Shown in pieces: positions 1 to 10,500 of a stretch of DNA of 20,555 nucleotides. Position 1 is the first letter of the stretch. The number at the start of each line of letters is the position of its first letter. Source of the DNA: Phoronis ovalis (taxonomy: Eukaryota > Phoronida > Phoronidae); contig JAOXYB010113269.1 in NCBI GenBank assembly GCA_028565635.1, positions 1 through 20,555 on the forward strand, in the 5' to 3' direction. Made by a program: the position numbers and the translations under genes. The notes below the pieces were generated by a model, which was not told the origin of the DNA, searched no databases, and saw only the letters and a list, made by a program, of their open reading frames with translations.

Positions 1-442
1 CACCACGATGTCAATGACGACATTTATTTATATATAGCAAATTATATAAATATAAACATTTTTTTCTGTGATTCTATGTTTCATACATAAATAGAATATC
101 TGTCAATTTTAATTTCGCAACATGATTTGTTTTCAAATTTCTTTATTGTAACCTTTTTTTGTGGAGCACCTGCTTTGCCTTAATGTTGATGAATCCAAAG
201 GAAACAAGTTGTAAATAATTCACATAATCGAATTAGCATTCATTTTGTGTAACAATTGCGTTTTTTCCATAACGTAATTAAAACAATAACTTTATCTGTT
301 TTTGCTTGACACAGAAATGTAGCTGAATAAAAGGATGATAATCCTGCTGGAAGTGAGCCGTTTTTCGCGATTTTTTCGTTTATATATTGTATTTCTGAGG
401 ATCGATATTTATGGGGGAAAGGACTTATTTATATCTACACAG
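1..442. other. AT-rich intergenic DNA
   Basis: No convincing exon. A 50-bp less AT-rich stretch near 163-212 reads open on the plus strand (VEHLLCLNVDESKGNK) up to a TAA but has no clear splice signals. A minus-strand AATAAA at 142-147 is a distant candidate polyadenylation signal for the subtilase gene. Confidence 0.4.
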
Positions 443-633
443 AGCACGTGTTGTTCGTTTACTTGATCCCGAAGCCACATGAAACGAGGCCTCTGATTGG
501 GGCGATTTTACAAAATAATACTGCAGGGGTTCGCTCAGGTTATAGAAATAGAGAAAACCTACGTTTGAAGGATGCTATTATGTTTGACAACAAACGCACA
601 ATCGAAACACTAAGAAACAGCGAATATTGGTAA
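443..633 (+). CDS. Possible terminal exon of a plus-strand gene, unrecognised
   Basis: A plausible acceptor (ttatatctacacag) at 442 opens a frame at phase 1 that continues for 62 codons to TAA at 631-633. The peptide starts HVLFVYLIPKPHETRPLIG and ends RTIETLRNSEYW. There is no ATG near its start, so it makes sense only as a downstream exon. It is visibly less AT-rich than its flanks. I do not recognise a family. Any upstream exons would lie before the window, and it runs convergent to the subtilase gene. It could be a chance open frame. Confidence 0.25.
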
Positions 634-1344
634 AAAAAAAGATAATCAATTTTCCCCATGCATTTTAATAGCAATAATTTTGATTATATATGCAAATTTG
701 AAGAAAACAGTTACATTGGTAGATACATGTAAGTACTGAAATGCATTCAGGATATCAGTCATATTTAATTTTCTAAATTTATAAATGTTTCAGAAAGATC
801 TGTACGTTTTTCCCAATTAAACTTGTAAAATTACATACACAGCATAAAACAAAACTGATAGGAACAAGCAAGGCTTTACAAAATGCTGTTAATACGAAAT
901 TGCAATGCAGCATGTTCACAATAGGACATACGAGCTATACAATGTACAATGTATACGAAACTATGATTTTATGTGTCTTCCTCCAATTTATGTAACAGTA
1001 TCATATCGTCACAAGTAATTAGATTGCTTTTAATGCAAATCTAGAATACAACGTGACGACAACAGTTCCCAAATCTGATTATAGAACGCTTTCTTTTTTT
1101 AGTCATTCTCTTACTCTTTGGTGGTACTTTGCTATTCTCATCTATATTACTCATATAGCAGATATCATTGCACCATGAAGATGATTTTAATGTTTTTGTT
1201 CATTTTCTGTTGCGTCATTTTACACATTAATATTTCTTACTGTAACTTTGTAATCTTTGTTGGACAGATCAGCACAATTAAGTTTGAAGAATAAAATACA
1301 AGTTAACAATGTCAACACACTTCAGACATATGTTGTAAATATAC
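634..1344. other. 3' flank or 3' UTR of the subtilase gene
   Basis: AT-rich, without coding potential on either strand that I can support. If the distal AATAAA at 142-147 is used, this whole stretch is 3' UTR; if the ATTAAA at 1186 is used, most of it is intergenic. Confidence 0.4.
1186..1191 (-). terminator. Possible polyadenylation signal (ATTAAA)
   Basis: Reads ATTAAA on the minus strand about 155 bp after the stop codon. A second ATTAAA lies at 1029-1034. The nearest canonical AATAAA on this strand is at 142-147. In AT-rich DNA such hexamers are common by chance, so the true site cannot be chosen from sequence alone. Confidence 0.2.
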
Positions 1345-1547
1345 TCAGTCAGAACTAGTAACCTGCTTCACAATCATAATGAAATGTTCAGAGGATTCTA
1401 TCAGACTGCTTGGTTTCAACAGTCCAAATCCTCGCTCAACGCTGTGACGTTGTTCAGTAGACATCCGCTTTAGAAGGCGTTTCATGGTCTCAGTGTTTGT
1501 CAGCTGCTTTCTTAATGTTTTACCAAAACCTGGTTGCTTCTCCTCGC
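1345..1547 (-). CDS. Terminal exon: basic C-terminal tail of the subtilase protein
   Basis: The acceptor is actatcttgtag|GC and entry is phase 1, matching the subtilase donor (junction codon GGC, Gly). It encodes 66 residues to a TGA stop at 1345-1347. The start reads GEEKQPGFGKTLRKQL and continues KRLLKRMS, then HSVERGFGLLK. Lys and Arg dominate and it is probably helical. It may contain the last helix of the subtilase fold, but I do not recognise a separate domain. It is the only well-formed phase-1 acceptor with an open frame downstream of the protease exon, which is why I place it in this gene. An additional exon in the 2-kb intron is not excluded. Confidence 0.72.
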
Positions 1548-4500
1548 CTACAAGATAGTGTACAAAAAGAGATGTATATGTGAGTATACTTAGTAACATG
1601 ATTTGTCACCCATGGCCTGCCAGTGACAGCGGTATGGCCATATAATAATTCAAAAAATACGTTACCGACAGAAGTCGCATTGACAGTGCCATATATTAGA
1701 TAGTAAAATGTAGTAAAAAAAAAAGCAAAATAAGATTCACATCTTATTAAATAAAAGGACTTGAAAGAAGAATATTATATTACTTGCCTTCATTCATTTT
1801 TTTATATATCTTAAGACTACGTATGTTTGGTAATCATAAGGTTGAAATTCCAGAGAGGTCACTATCTTTATTTTTTAAAAATGTTTAATCGGTTTTAACA
1901 TGGAATCTGCTATGGCCGACAGTACCAATGTCAAGATATCTCTGAAATAAACTTGGCTGCAACTGACCATAGTGGAGTTGATCTAAATCATATTTGAACT
2001 GTATTTTGGTTTCTATCACTATATGTATCAATTTTCAAGTTAATATCATAACGGGTAAAACAGCTTAACTGAGCAAAATTGACGAGGTTAGGATGGATGT
2101 TTAACCTACTTTTTAAGGTAATTCTTAAAACCTATGCGTCAATCCATGGCCTTTACTATCAAATCGTCTTTGTATGAAGACAAAGAGGTATAGCCTGTGA
2201 AAAACACTGCCAGCTGACCATATTGACATGATTGGAAATGATCCAGTCAAAATTACATTTGACTTGTATTTTGCCCTAACTATACCAAATATGAAGTTGA
2301 TCTGATAAAAAAACTGAAGCTGTTTTAACTGAAAATCAACCTTAACCTGTATTTTGTCTTCTATTTACAATCTAAATTAAAGCGATCTCTCTATGTGTCA
2401 GAGTTTTCAATATCCAGATTAGAGCAGTTTTGACGACTGTGAATTTTTCCAATCAGCAGTTGATCAAACTTCGTTCAAGGTCATTCTAAAATACCACCTA
2501 GTATATTACATATGCCTTGCGCCGCCTTTCATAAATACATGTGCGAATTCTCCAGGCATCGCTTCGTCTGCATGAGAAGACACCTTTTGAAGCACCATCT
2601 GGAGAACAAACATGGCAGGCAGGAAAAATCTAGGTCAACATTGTACATTACCTGTACTTTGCCTTTTACTTGCCCTATACTAAATATGGAGCTGATTGGA
2701 TACAGACTGATGAAGCTTGTATTGCGACGTTGTCATCTCGAAAACAAACATGGTCACCAGTCAGCCATTTTGCAAGCGATCCAAGTCAAAATATATCTAA
2801 CCTGTAATTTGACCTGTATTTACCCTGCGAATAGAAAACGCCGAAGCTGCATTTACAAGACATAGAAAGTGCTATGCACAAGGGAAAATGTCGAAGATTT
2901 ATATTGGCATCTGACCCACCTTTCAAGGTGATTGTAAAATTCCACCTAGCCTAATACCCTCATTCACCCATGGCCTTCATGAATTATAGTTGACCCTATT
3001 TTGACTTGCACTTACTCATTGCCGAATATGAAGCTGATCAGAAAAAAATTAAGCTGTTATCGCCAGACAAAAGAAGTGTTACCTTTATCGATGCAAATAG
3101 GGATTGCTTTTATTTGCTGCTAAAACTAGTTTTAGGTCACCATTTTATAAAGTTTAGTATTAAAAAAATACTATTAAACTTCGCTTAGTTACAACTATTG
3201 AATATTTATGGCCAATAGTATACAAAGTATAGTCCTGCTAAGTTACTGGCTTACCTTCCACAATTGGTGGCGAGGCAACCCTGAACCAGAGATATGGACA
3301 CACTATTATCGCACATTTTAGAAAAGTGCATTATTAAATTTTTCAGAAATGATCTGACATTTTGCAAAGGTTGCTAAAGTTCTATAGGAACACATGTTCT
3401 GATTGTCTTCTTCCAGCTGGCACTCGCGCTGGTTAACGTCACAATATAGCGGTAGCGACTTATGTATCCTTCTATGACCCACCTTTTGATGTCTAACATC
3501 CGCCTAACCATATACTTCATGTAATAAAGTGAAATAAAATACTGCCTAAATTGTCAGCAGTATAGTTACGCCATGACTTACCTAATATCTCTGTTATAGC
3601 CAGTAACTGTGCAGTAAGCCCTGCTACAAATGGTGCAGCAAATGAGGTTCCGCTTCTTAGTACAACTCCTTCTTGGTTAACAGGAGGACGTCTTGAGTCG
3701 CATACAGGTATCTGTTCTCCCGGACCAAGGAAATCTAGCTGTTGTCCTATCGCACTAAACTTGGATCTGTTTCCATGCTCGTCATGGCTTCCTATGCAAA
3801 TACAGCAACCAAACGCAGCCGGGTGTAATATGGTGTCATTATCAAGCATGCCGTCATTAGAAGGAGCACAAATTACTATACGTTTACCGCATACATCATT
3901 TAAGGCATCACGTAGCTGCTTACGCTCCGCATTATTAGCAAACTGGACAGCTAATGATATGTTCACTATATCAATGTAACCTTGACTATCCATGGCATTT
4001 AAATCAATCAATGCTTGGGTAAGATTAGAAGCAGATACTGCGCCATTCTTATCAGCAACCTTACTGAAGACAAGTTTTGCAAATGGCGCCAGTCCTCTGT
4101 AGCTGACCCCATTATATGTATAATACTCATCGCCAGCAATTATAGCTGCAACTCCAGTGCCATGATTCGCAATATCAACATTCCAAGACTCTGTGGGGTC
4201 ATTCACGTAATCTTTCTCAGCAATACCACAAGGATTTACCAGAGATTCGAAAGCAGCATGTCCAGTCCACATTCCAGAGTCTAACACAGCTACATAAACG
4301 TTTCCTTTTGGTAGGGTTAACAGTCCAAATCTTGGATCACTGAGTATCTTATGGACATCACTGTACTGATGAACGTATGTATTCATTAATTTCCCACTCG
4401 GAACTGAAATATAAAAGTTAACTGAATCTGATAATTTGCCCACTTTACATCTCTTTAGTGAGTTACTATTTTGTGTATATCAAAAGTTCTATCAATATAG

Positions 4501-7500
4501 CTGGAAACAGCATCTGAAACCAAAAAAAAAGAGTAGGTCCCTGGCATATATATATATATATATACTCACAGAAAAGGTGAATATAAATGTTGCCATGCAA
4601 CAAGATTTCCAGCAATATTGATCGAAAGGTGCCGCCGAATCTGAATTTGAATCTGGATCTGTGAATAAAAAAATAGCTTGGTCTCATAATGTTTGTAAAA
4701 ATCAGTGATATTCGCAGATTCCACGAAGAAGTATTTTAGAAAAATTAATGAAAACAAAAAAAACGTTATTTTTTTCAAATAATTGCAATTTAAAGTATTT
4801 TAATTTTGGTTTTCTTTCGAATCTGAATCTGGAACTGGCTTTACGTTAAAATCTGAATCTGAAGCTAAAGCTGGAGCTCACTTAACGTACGCGTTTAGGT
4901 ACAATATATCACACATCTACGTACTGCTTGTGTACACAGTCCTATATAACTGTATGTTAGATGGCATAGCGGGTACAGAAACAAGAAAGGTATTTATAAA
5001 AAGACTGGCACTCGGGGTCAAATAGATATTCCAGGATTACCTTAAACCCTATGAACATAATACATGCACGCTTAAACGCAAAGTATGAAGAACTGCATTC
5101 TAAAAAATTATATCTGGGAAACATTGATTTATTTTTTGAAATTCCGTGTTAATTAGCCACCCAAAATGATGTCAGAAATATCGGTTGTGACGGCACATTG
5201 AGCAGCGAAATGGCGGGCAGCTCAAAGAAAATAAAATTGCCGTTTCATGAATCACAAGTAATAACTTTCTGCAATCGCAGGTCACGAAAATAATACGACC
5301 CTTCCCCGCATCAGCAATAACAACTATTCATAAAACAGGTTGTACACAGCCTATCGCAACCTACACTCATAATTGAAGATAACTTATATTCAGTCATTCA
5401 GTCATTATATTCGATGAATCAATAAATCTCACAGCACGATAATAAAATATGACCTTTTCACACCTGTAGGAAACATGTGTGTTCCCTTTCCCGCAAAATA
5501 CATGCAGGTAGGCTGAATGGTCACTAACTAGAATGGGAACTTGTGCTCGTGTATGTATCGTGGGGTATATATAACAATTCGAGTTGCATTAATGATCCTT
5601 AAGGAATTTGGGATTCTGCGATTCCTTATCGATTCCTTAACAGACTAAGCTAATGACCTAAATAACACAATATTAATATTAGAATCATGTAGACTCAATA
5701 ATAAAAATGACTAAACAAACTTATAAATACATAAAATGACACAATTATATCAAAATTTAGAGGTACAAAACTTATAATATTTAGTCTCTTTTCAAAGTTA
5801 TGAAAAATGATCTAAAATATATAAAAGACCTAAAATTACATAAAACATAAACACTGACATAAAATTGTATAAGAATAGAACATCTAATTTACTGTACCAT
5901 ATTTAATGAATGCCTACTCTGATACTGTAAAGCAAAGTGATTTGGCATAAGGTCACAAATGATGTAACCGCAGTGGTGGCGCAAAGACTGCACGTGCTGG
6001 AAGTAGTCCGTCAACCTTAAATTGATGATGATTTTTCTTTTTCCTTGGCGCTGGCTTTTTTGTTTGCTTCTGTTTAAAAAGTAAATCACTGTACAAGAGA
6101 TTGAAACTTATATTAGCTTTTTAAAGTAAAATAAACCGAAATTTGAGTAGGATTATTTGAGCTAGGGCAAAGCTCTGAATTTTGTCAGTTGTTAGGTTGC
6201 AATTCCCTGGGGGTAGTCTACATAGTGGAATCGCAAAAATGTAGATCGTCATGCCTGCACGAAAAATTAACTGGGCGTTGTATACATAACAATCTTCAGT
6301 TTTTAACAGGTCATTTTCTTCGCGCAATGTTTGGGACATTTTTATTATAATTTAAATTACATGAATTTATTATAGAAGCGGATGGGAAATCAATTGTGTC
6401 CTTATACCATTTATCTTGGTTATTTATTAGTTATATTTCGTTTTATTTTTTTAGTTATTTTTATTATTGAGTCTACACGATTCTCATATTAATATTATGT
6501 AATTTAGGTCATTTTTCTTAATTTTGAATAAAGATTATTTAATTTTTGTATCTCTAAATTCTTGTTTAAATTGTCGTTTTATATATTTTTAGGCCATTTT
6601 TGAATCTCGATATAAGAGCACAGCCGAATAACTTGCTAGCGTTTTGGGCATTATGAATATGTCATTATTATTTTATTCATTTATAGTGTTTTTATGAACT
6701 TTCTCATGTCAGCTAGTTAAATTTCGTAGACTCGTTCACTTTCCATTAAAGCGTAATTTGAAAGCATACATAAATTATGGAGTGTGAAAATGTTCAACAT
6801 GACACTCATGTTATTGAAGAATTGCAGTATTATTTTATTATCAATAATTAGGAAAGCAAACCTTGTTTTCCAGGAAGTTAAATAGTTTTTATCGCTACGA
6901 TTCAAGTCCAGTCAGAAAAATGACATAACTAGCCTAGCTACATTTTGTGGCCTATTTCTTAATTTGAGTGCTTTTGTTATTGCCTTTATACGGATTCAGA
7001 TTTCAGTTAATTAGATAACAAATCTCCATAATATTTTGTTTTGCCGCATTTCTTCCATGCAACGAGTTCCCAATAATTCATGGGATATTAACAGTATTTC
7101 AAAGATGCAGCCATTTCTGGAAACATGATATATCAAGAACTATAACCTTTGAATTTAACATGTAACACTTGCAATTGAATTCAGTTTTCGATTGACATTG
7201 AAGTATTGCTGGATAATATGTATAGTCCTTTTGGGCGTCAAAATCAAGGCCTCACAAAATGCATTCTGGTATTTAACCAAATGTTTCAAGATATATTACA
7301 AATAAACTTGTCAAATAAAATGGATATTGTTTATAATTAAATTTGATTTGTAAAATGTTGTCTTTCTATGCGGCTTTTTCTGTAAGTAATGAGAACTATA
7401 AAACTATAAAAAAAAACAATTTAAAATCGTTCATGTTATTTCGTGTCACCTTGAACATAACGAAATATAAGTGTAGATAAAATTAGCAATACCTTTCTCT

Positions 7501-10500
7501 TTACCGGCAGTTGCACTGCTGTATCCTTTGTCCTCACTTTTTCTAGCAGATGCTACAAACAAAATAAACTTGCCAAAAAAATTGATATTGTTTATAATTA
7601 AACTTGATTTGTCACAGTAAAATTGTGTCTTTCTATGTGGCTTTCTATGTAATTAATGAGAACTATAAAACTATACAAAAAACAATTTAAAATCGTTCAT
7701 GTTATTTCGTGTCACCTTGTACATAACGAAACATAAGTGTAGATAAAATTAGCAATACCTTTCTCTTTACCGGCAGTTGCACTGCTGATTCCTTTGTCCT
7801 CACTCTTTATAGCAGATACTACAAACAAAATAAATAAAGCTGTGAATAGGACGACACAGTGATGCATTTAAATTGATAAACAGTTTCATGTTAAGATTGG
7901 AAAAGAATACACACAGGCGGATTTTCTTGTGCTTTATTAGTATCATCATGTTTCTAGTCACATGATATACACTATTTATGCCTAAAACGTAGATTTATAA
8001 TTATAGATGTACCTTAGTTTTTTCTATTGTTTTGTATTTATTTTAGTCCAGATGCAGTGTTTCAATAAACAAGAAAATCAAAAATGTTTAAGAGTACAAA
8101 ATAAAGCAGTTTCATGAATATCATTTTTAAGAAATAGATGAACATGGAGTTTTGAACGTCCATGTGTGCGACTAGCTCATTTGTTCAGTTTTCATGCGCA
8201 ACATTAATAGAAAGAATGAGTATTCAGGTCCCAAATGTACTCGTTGTTGATCAGTTATAGATTGTAGTACATTAATACAGCGATATAATAATCCACCTGG
8301 TCCATGTAGCGTTACACAATTGTATCGTACATCCAATGCTAAGGGTTATTCCATTATATCGTATGTAGCATATGCTAGACCGCTAACCGCTTTTATCGGA
8401 CTAATAATTTTGTTTCATGCTTCTAGGATTAGATATAGGTTTCAAATATTTAGTGTTAAAAATATATTTCGCGTTTATTGTTCTCCTGAGTACCAGTTAG
8501 CGTGATAGTTAGTGTTAATAGCAATGCGGGTACAGGTATAGTTTGTGTAGTTTGTGTACCGAATTGCAAGAGAAAATTGAAATTTTGTTTAACTAAACAA
8601 ACAATGAATGTTGATAAAAACACTTCCAGCTTGTGAACATGGAATCACAAAATACATACAAATCATTATAATAATGCAATAAAAATATACAATCACTTCT
8701 ATTCATAACTCATACAAGTAACGGGGCTATATACAAAGTAGATCACCACAAAGATATATGAGTTGTGAAATCTACAACTTCACTGAATCGATGCTATTAT
8801 CGATAAAGTTTAATATAATCAAATGTAATCACAACATTTCTTTTTTAAGTAAACTGATTCGTTCAGAGATCCCGGGTCATGGAAAACATAATTAATATAA
8901 TCCATATGATTGCTGACTAGAAATTGAATGCCGGGATGGTCCTACATTTTACAGTGTTACATAGATTCTCAAAATATGCTCGGCCCAAATTTGCAATATA
9001 ATGATGATATTAATTTAATAAGTGGTAACTTTGTTTAATATTGGACGCTATCATTCAACAGGCACGAACTTTTACACTAATTATCACGTTAACTATAGTT
9101 TTGTCCGAGAATTATTTTCTGAGATACTCGTTAAAAATCCCATATTATAGAGGGACGCTAACAACAGCTGTCACCGCGCTGTAACTTTTAACTCATAAAC
9201 ATAGAGATATACTTTTGAAGAGCTGTGAAATGTTCTATTTCCTTGGAATAGATAAAGTTTAGTGTAATCACAACAGTTTTTATATTACTGAAATTAAGCG
9301 CCGGGATTGTTTATAGTGTTATATTCCAGATTATGGACGCTAACTATAGCTGTGCCGTCATAACGAGTTAGTTAATTAATTTTTAAGAAAAAATATTATC
9401 CGTATATGTTAGTACATTATCAAAGTAAAAACGAAATATTTTTTATCAAAATTTGAGTGGATTATATCCAGACCTAGAAGGTAACCCAGTTTTGTGTCTA
9501 TTTTAGATAATTCCATCTCGTGGTCTGTGGTTACAGTCCACAAAAAAGTTAATTGCACGAAAAATCGGGAATAGGCATGATTATCTTTATTTGTGACTGA
9601 ATAGAGTTAGTCTATTTACTAGAAGGCAAAATGTTACTATTGAGGCGGATGGGAAAATCAATTGTATCCTTACGCCAGTGTATGACCAGACATGATTTAG
9701 GTTTTATTAGTTTTGTAACAATAAAAATAAAAAATATTTTTTATAGTCCGAGATGGTCGATGCTCGTATCTAGTCTAGTGTGGTCTTTAACATTTTGGTA
9801 AATATTTTAATGTAAATGTATGTTGCACATGGACAGTTTTAATTGAATTTTATAATTCTGTCAATTACAGTGTGACACAAATAACGTGAAAAATTTTGTT
9901 TCAAAAATAATCTACTTCGTCTTTAAAAATGGTATGATCAGAATAGTAGTTTTTGTGAACGTCTGCAATTCGTCGACTCAGGAAATAGACATACTTAAGG
10001 CTAAGCTAGACTCCCTTGTTGTTTCAATACTATTTAGTGCAAAATAATTTTACTTTTACATACAATTTCAACATTCAGGCTATGTCATGGTGGTATTTTC
10101 AGACTCGTGTGTGAAATGCATGAAATTTATTCACGTTCTCTGATACCTCATAAAAATCATAAGGTACATTCCAAAAATTAATCCTGCCGATCTAATAATG
10201 ACATTTTAAAGAAGCAAATGATACTATCATTATTCTGTTATGGTCAAATTGCTAATACCGAGAATACTCTCTGAGTTATCAATTAATGTTTAAAAAAAGT
10301 TTGTTTTTTCCTAAATAAAACTAAATTAATTATATAACCAAAATCCATGGTGCAATTTAAAAAAGATTCATAAAAATTATTGGAGTTAGTTTCGTTTACT
10401 TGCTAAAAACTTAGTACAGATTTAGATCTACTGGGTTACCCTGTAGGATGTCCCTTTTTGTTCGTAAATGGTGTCTTTAAACGTCAGTTGAGTTTCATAC

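Larger units (their letters stand above)
7299..7830. repeat. Recent tandem duplication (two units of about 260-270 bp)
   Basis: Both halves contain AATAAACTTG, GATATTGTTTATAATTAAA, AATGAGAACTATAAAACTAT, ACAATTTAAAATCGTTCATG, TTATTTCGTGTCACCTTG and one linker exon with its splice sites. Only scattered substitutions and small indels separate them. The equivalent landmarks are offset by about 266 bp. The repeat created the second 20-residue linker unit in the protein. Confidence 0.9.
6770..7990. repeat. Duplicated intron block carrying linker copies 1 and 2
   Basis: Paralogous to 10610-11490. Shared landmarks include GGAGTGTGAAAAT, TTATTATCAA-AATTA, CTTGTTTTCCA, GTCCAGTCA-A, TTTTGTGGCCTATTT, CTGGAAA-CATGATATAT, the linker exon itself, and the following TTTCATGTTAAxAT and GATATACACT segments. 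Within this block 7299-7556 and 7557-7830 are a further, recent tandem duplication of about 260-270 bp. Confidence 0.75.

Noticed and set aside
2512-2865. 117-residue plus-strand open frame
   Set aside because: It lies inside the degenerate repeat array, its Cys and His content comes from repeat units, and there is no splice or domain support.
3761-4284. Plus-strand open frames opposite the subtilase exon
   Set aside because: They are antisense shadows of the strongly supported protease coding exon.
4466-4778. Minus-strand open frames with Gln-Ile runs
   Set aside because: They are translations of simple TA and GAATCT repeats next to the subtilase acceptor.
5211-5260. Possible plus-strand first exon starting MAGSSKKIKLPFHESQ
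   Set aside because: Start context and a gtaata donor exist, but no downstream partner exon or promoter evidence; likely chance.
5889-6089. 66-residue minus-strand open frame downstream of the RING relic
   Set aside because: It has an acceptor-like TTTTTAAACAG and a CGYIIC phrase, but no clear family match; it may be an extension of the same relic but cannot be supported.
8320-8505. 61-residue plus-strand open frame
   Set aside because: No splice context, no recognisable similarity, and composition like the surrounding intron.
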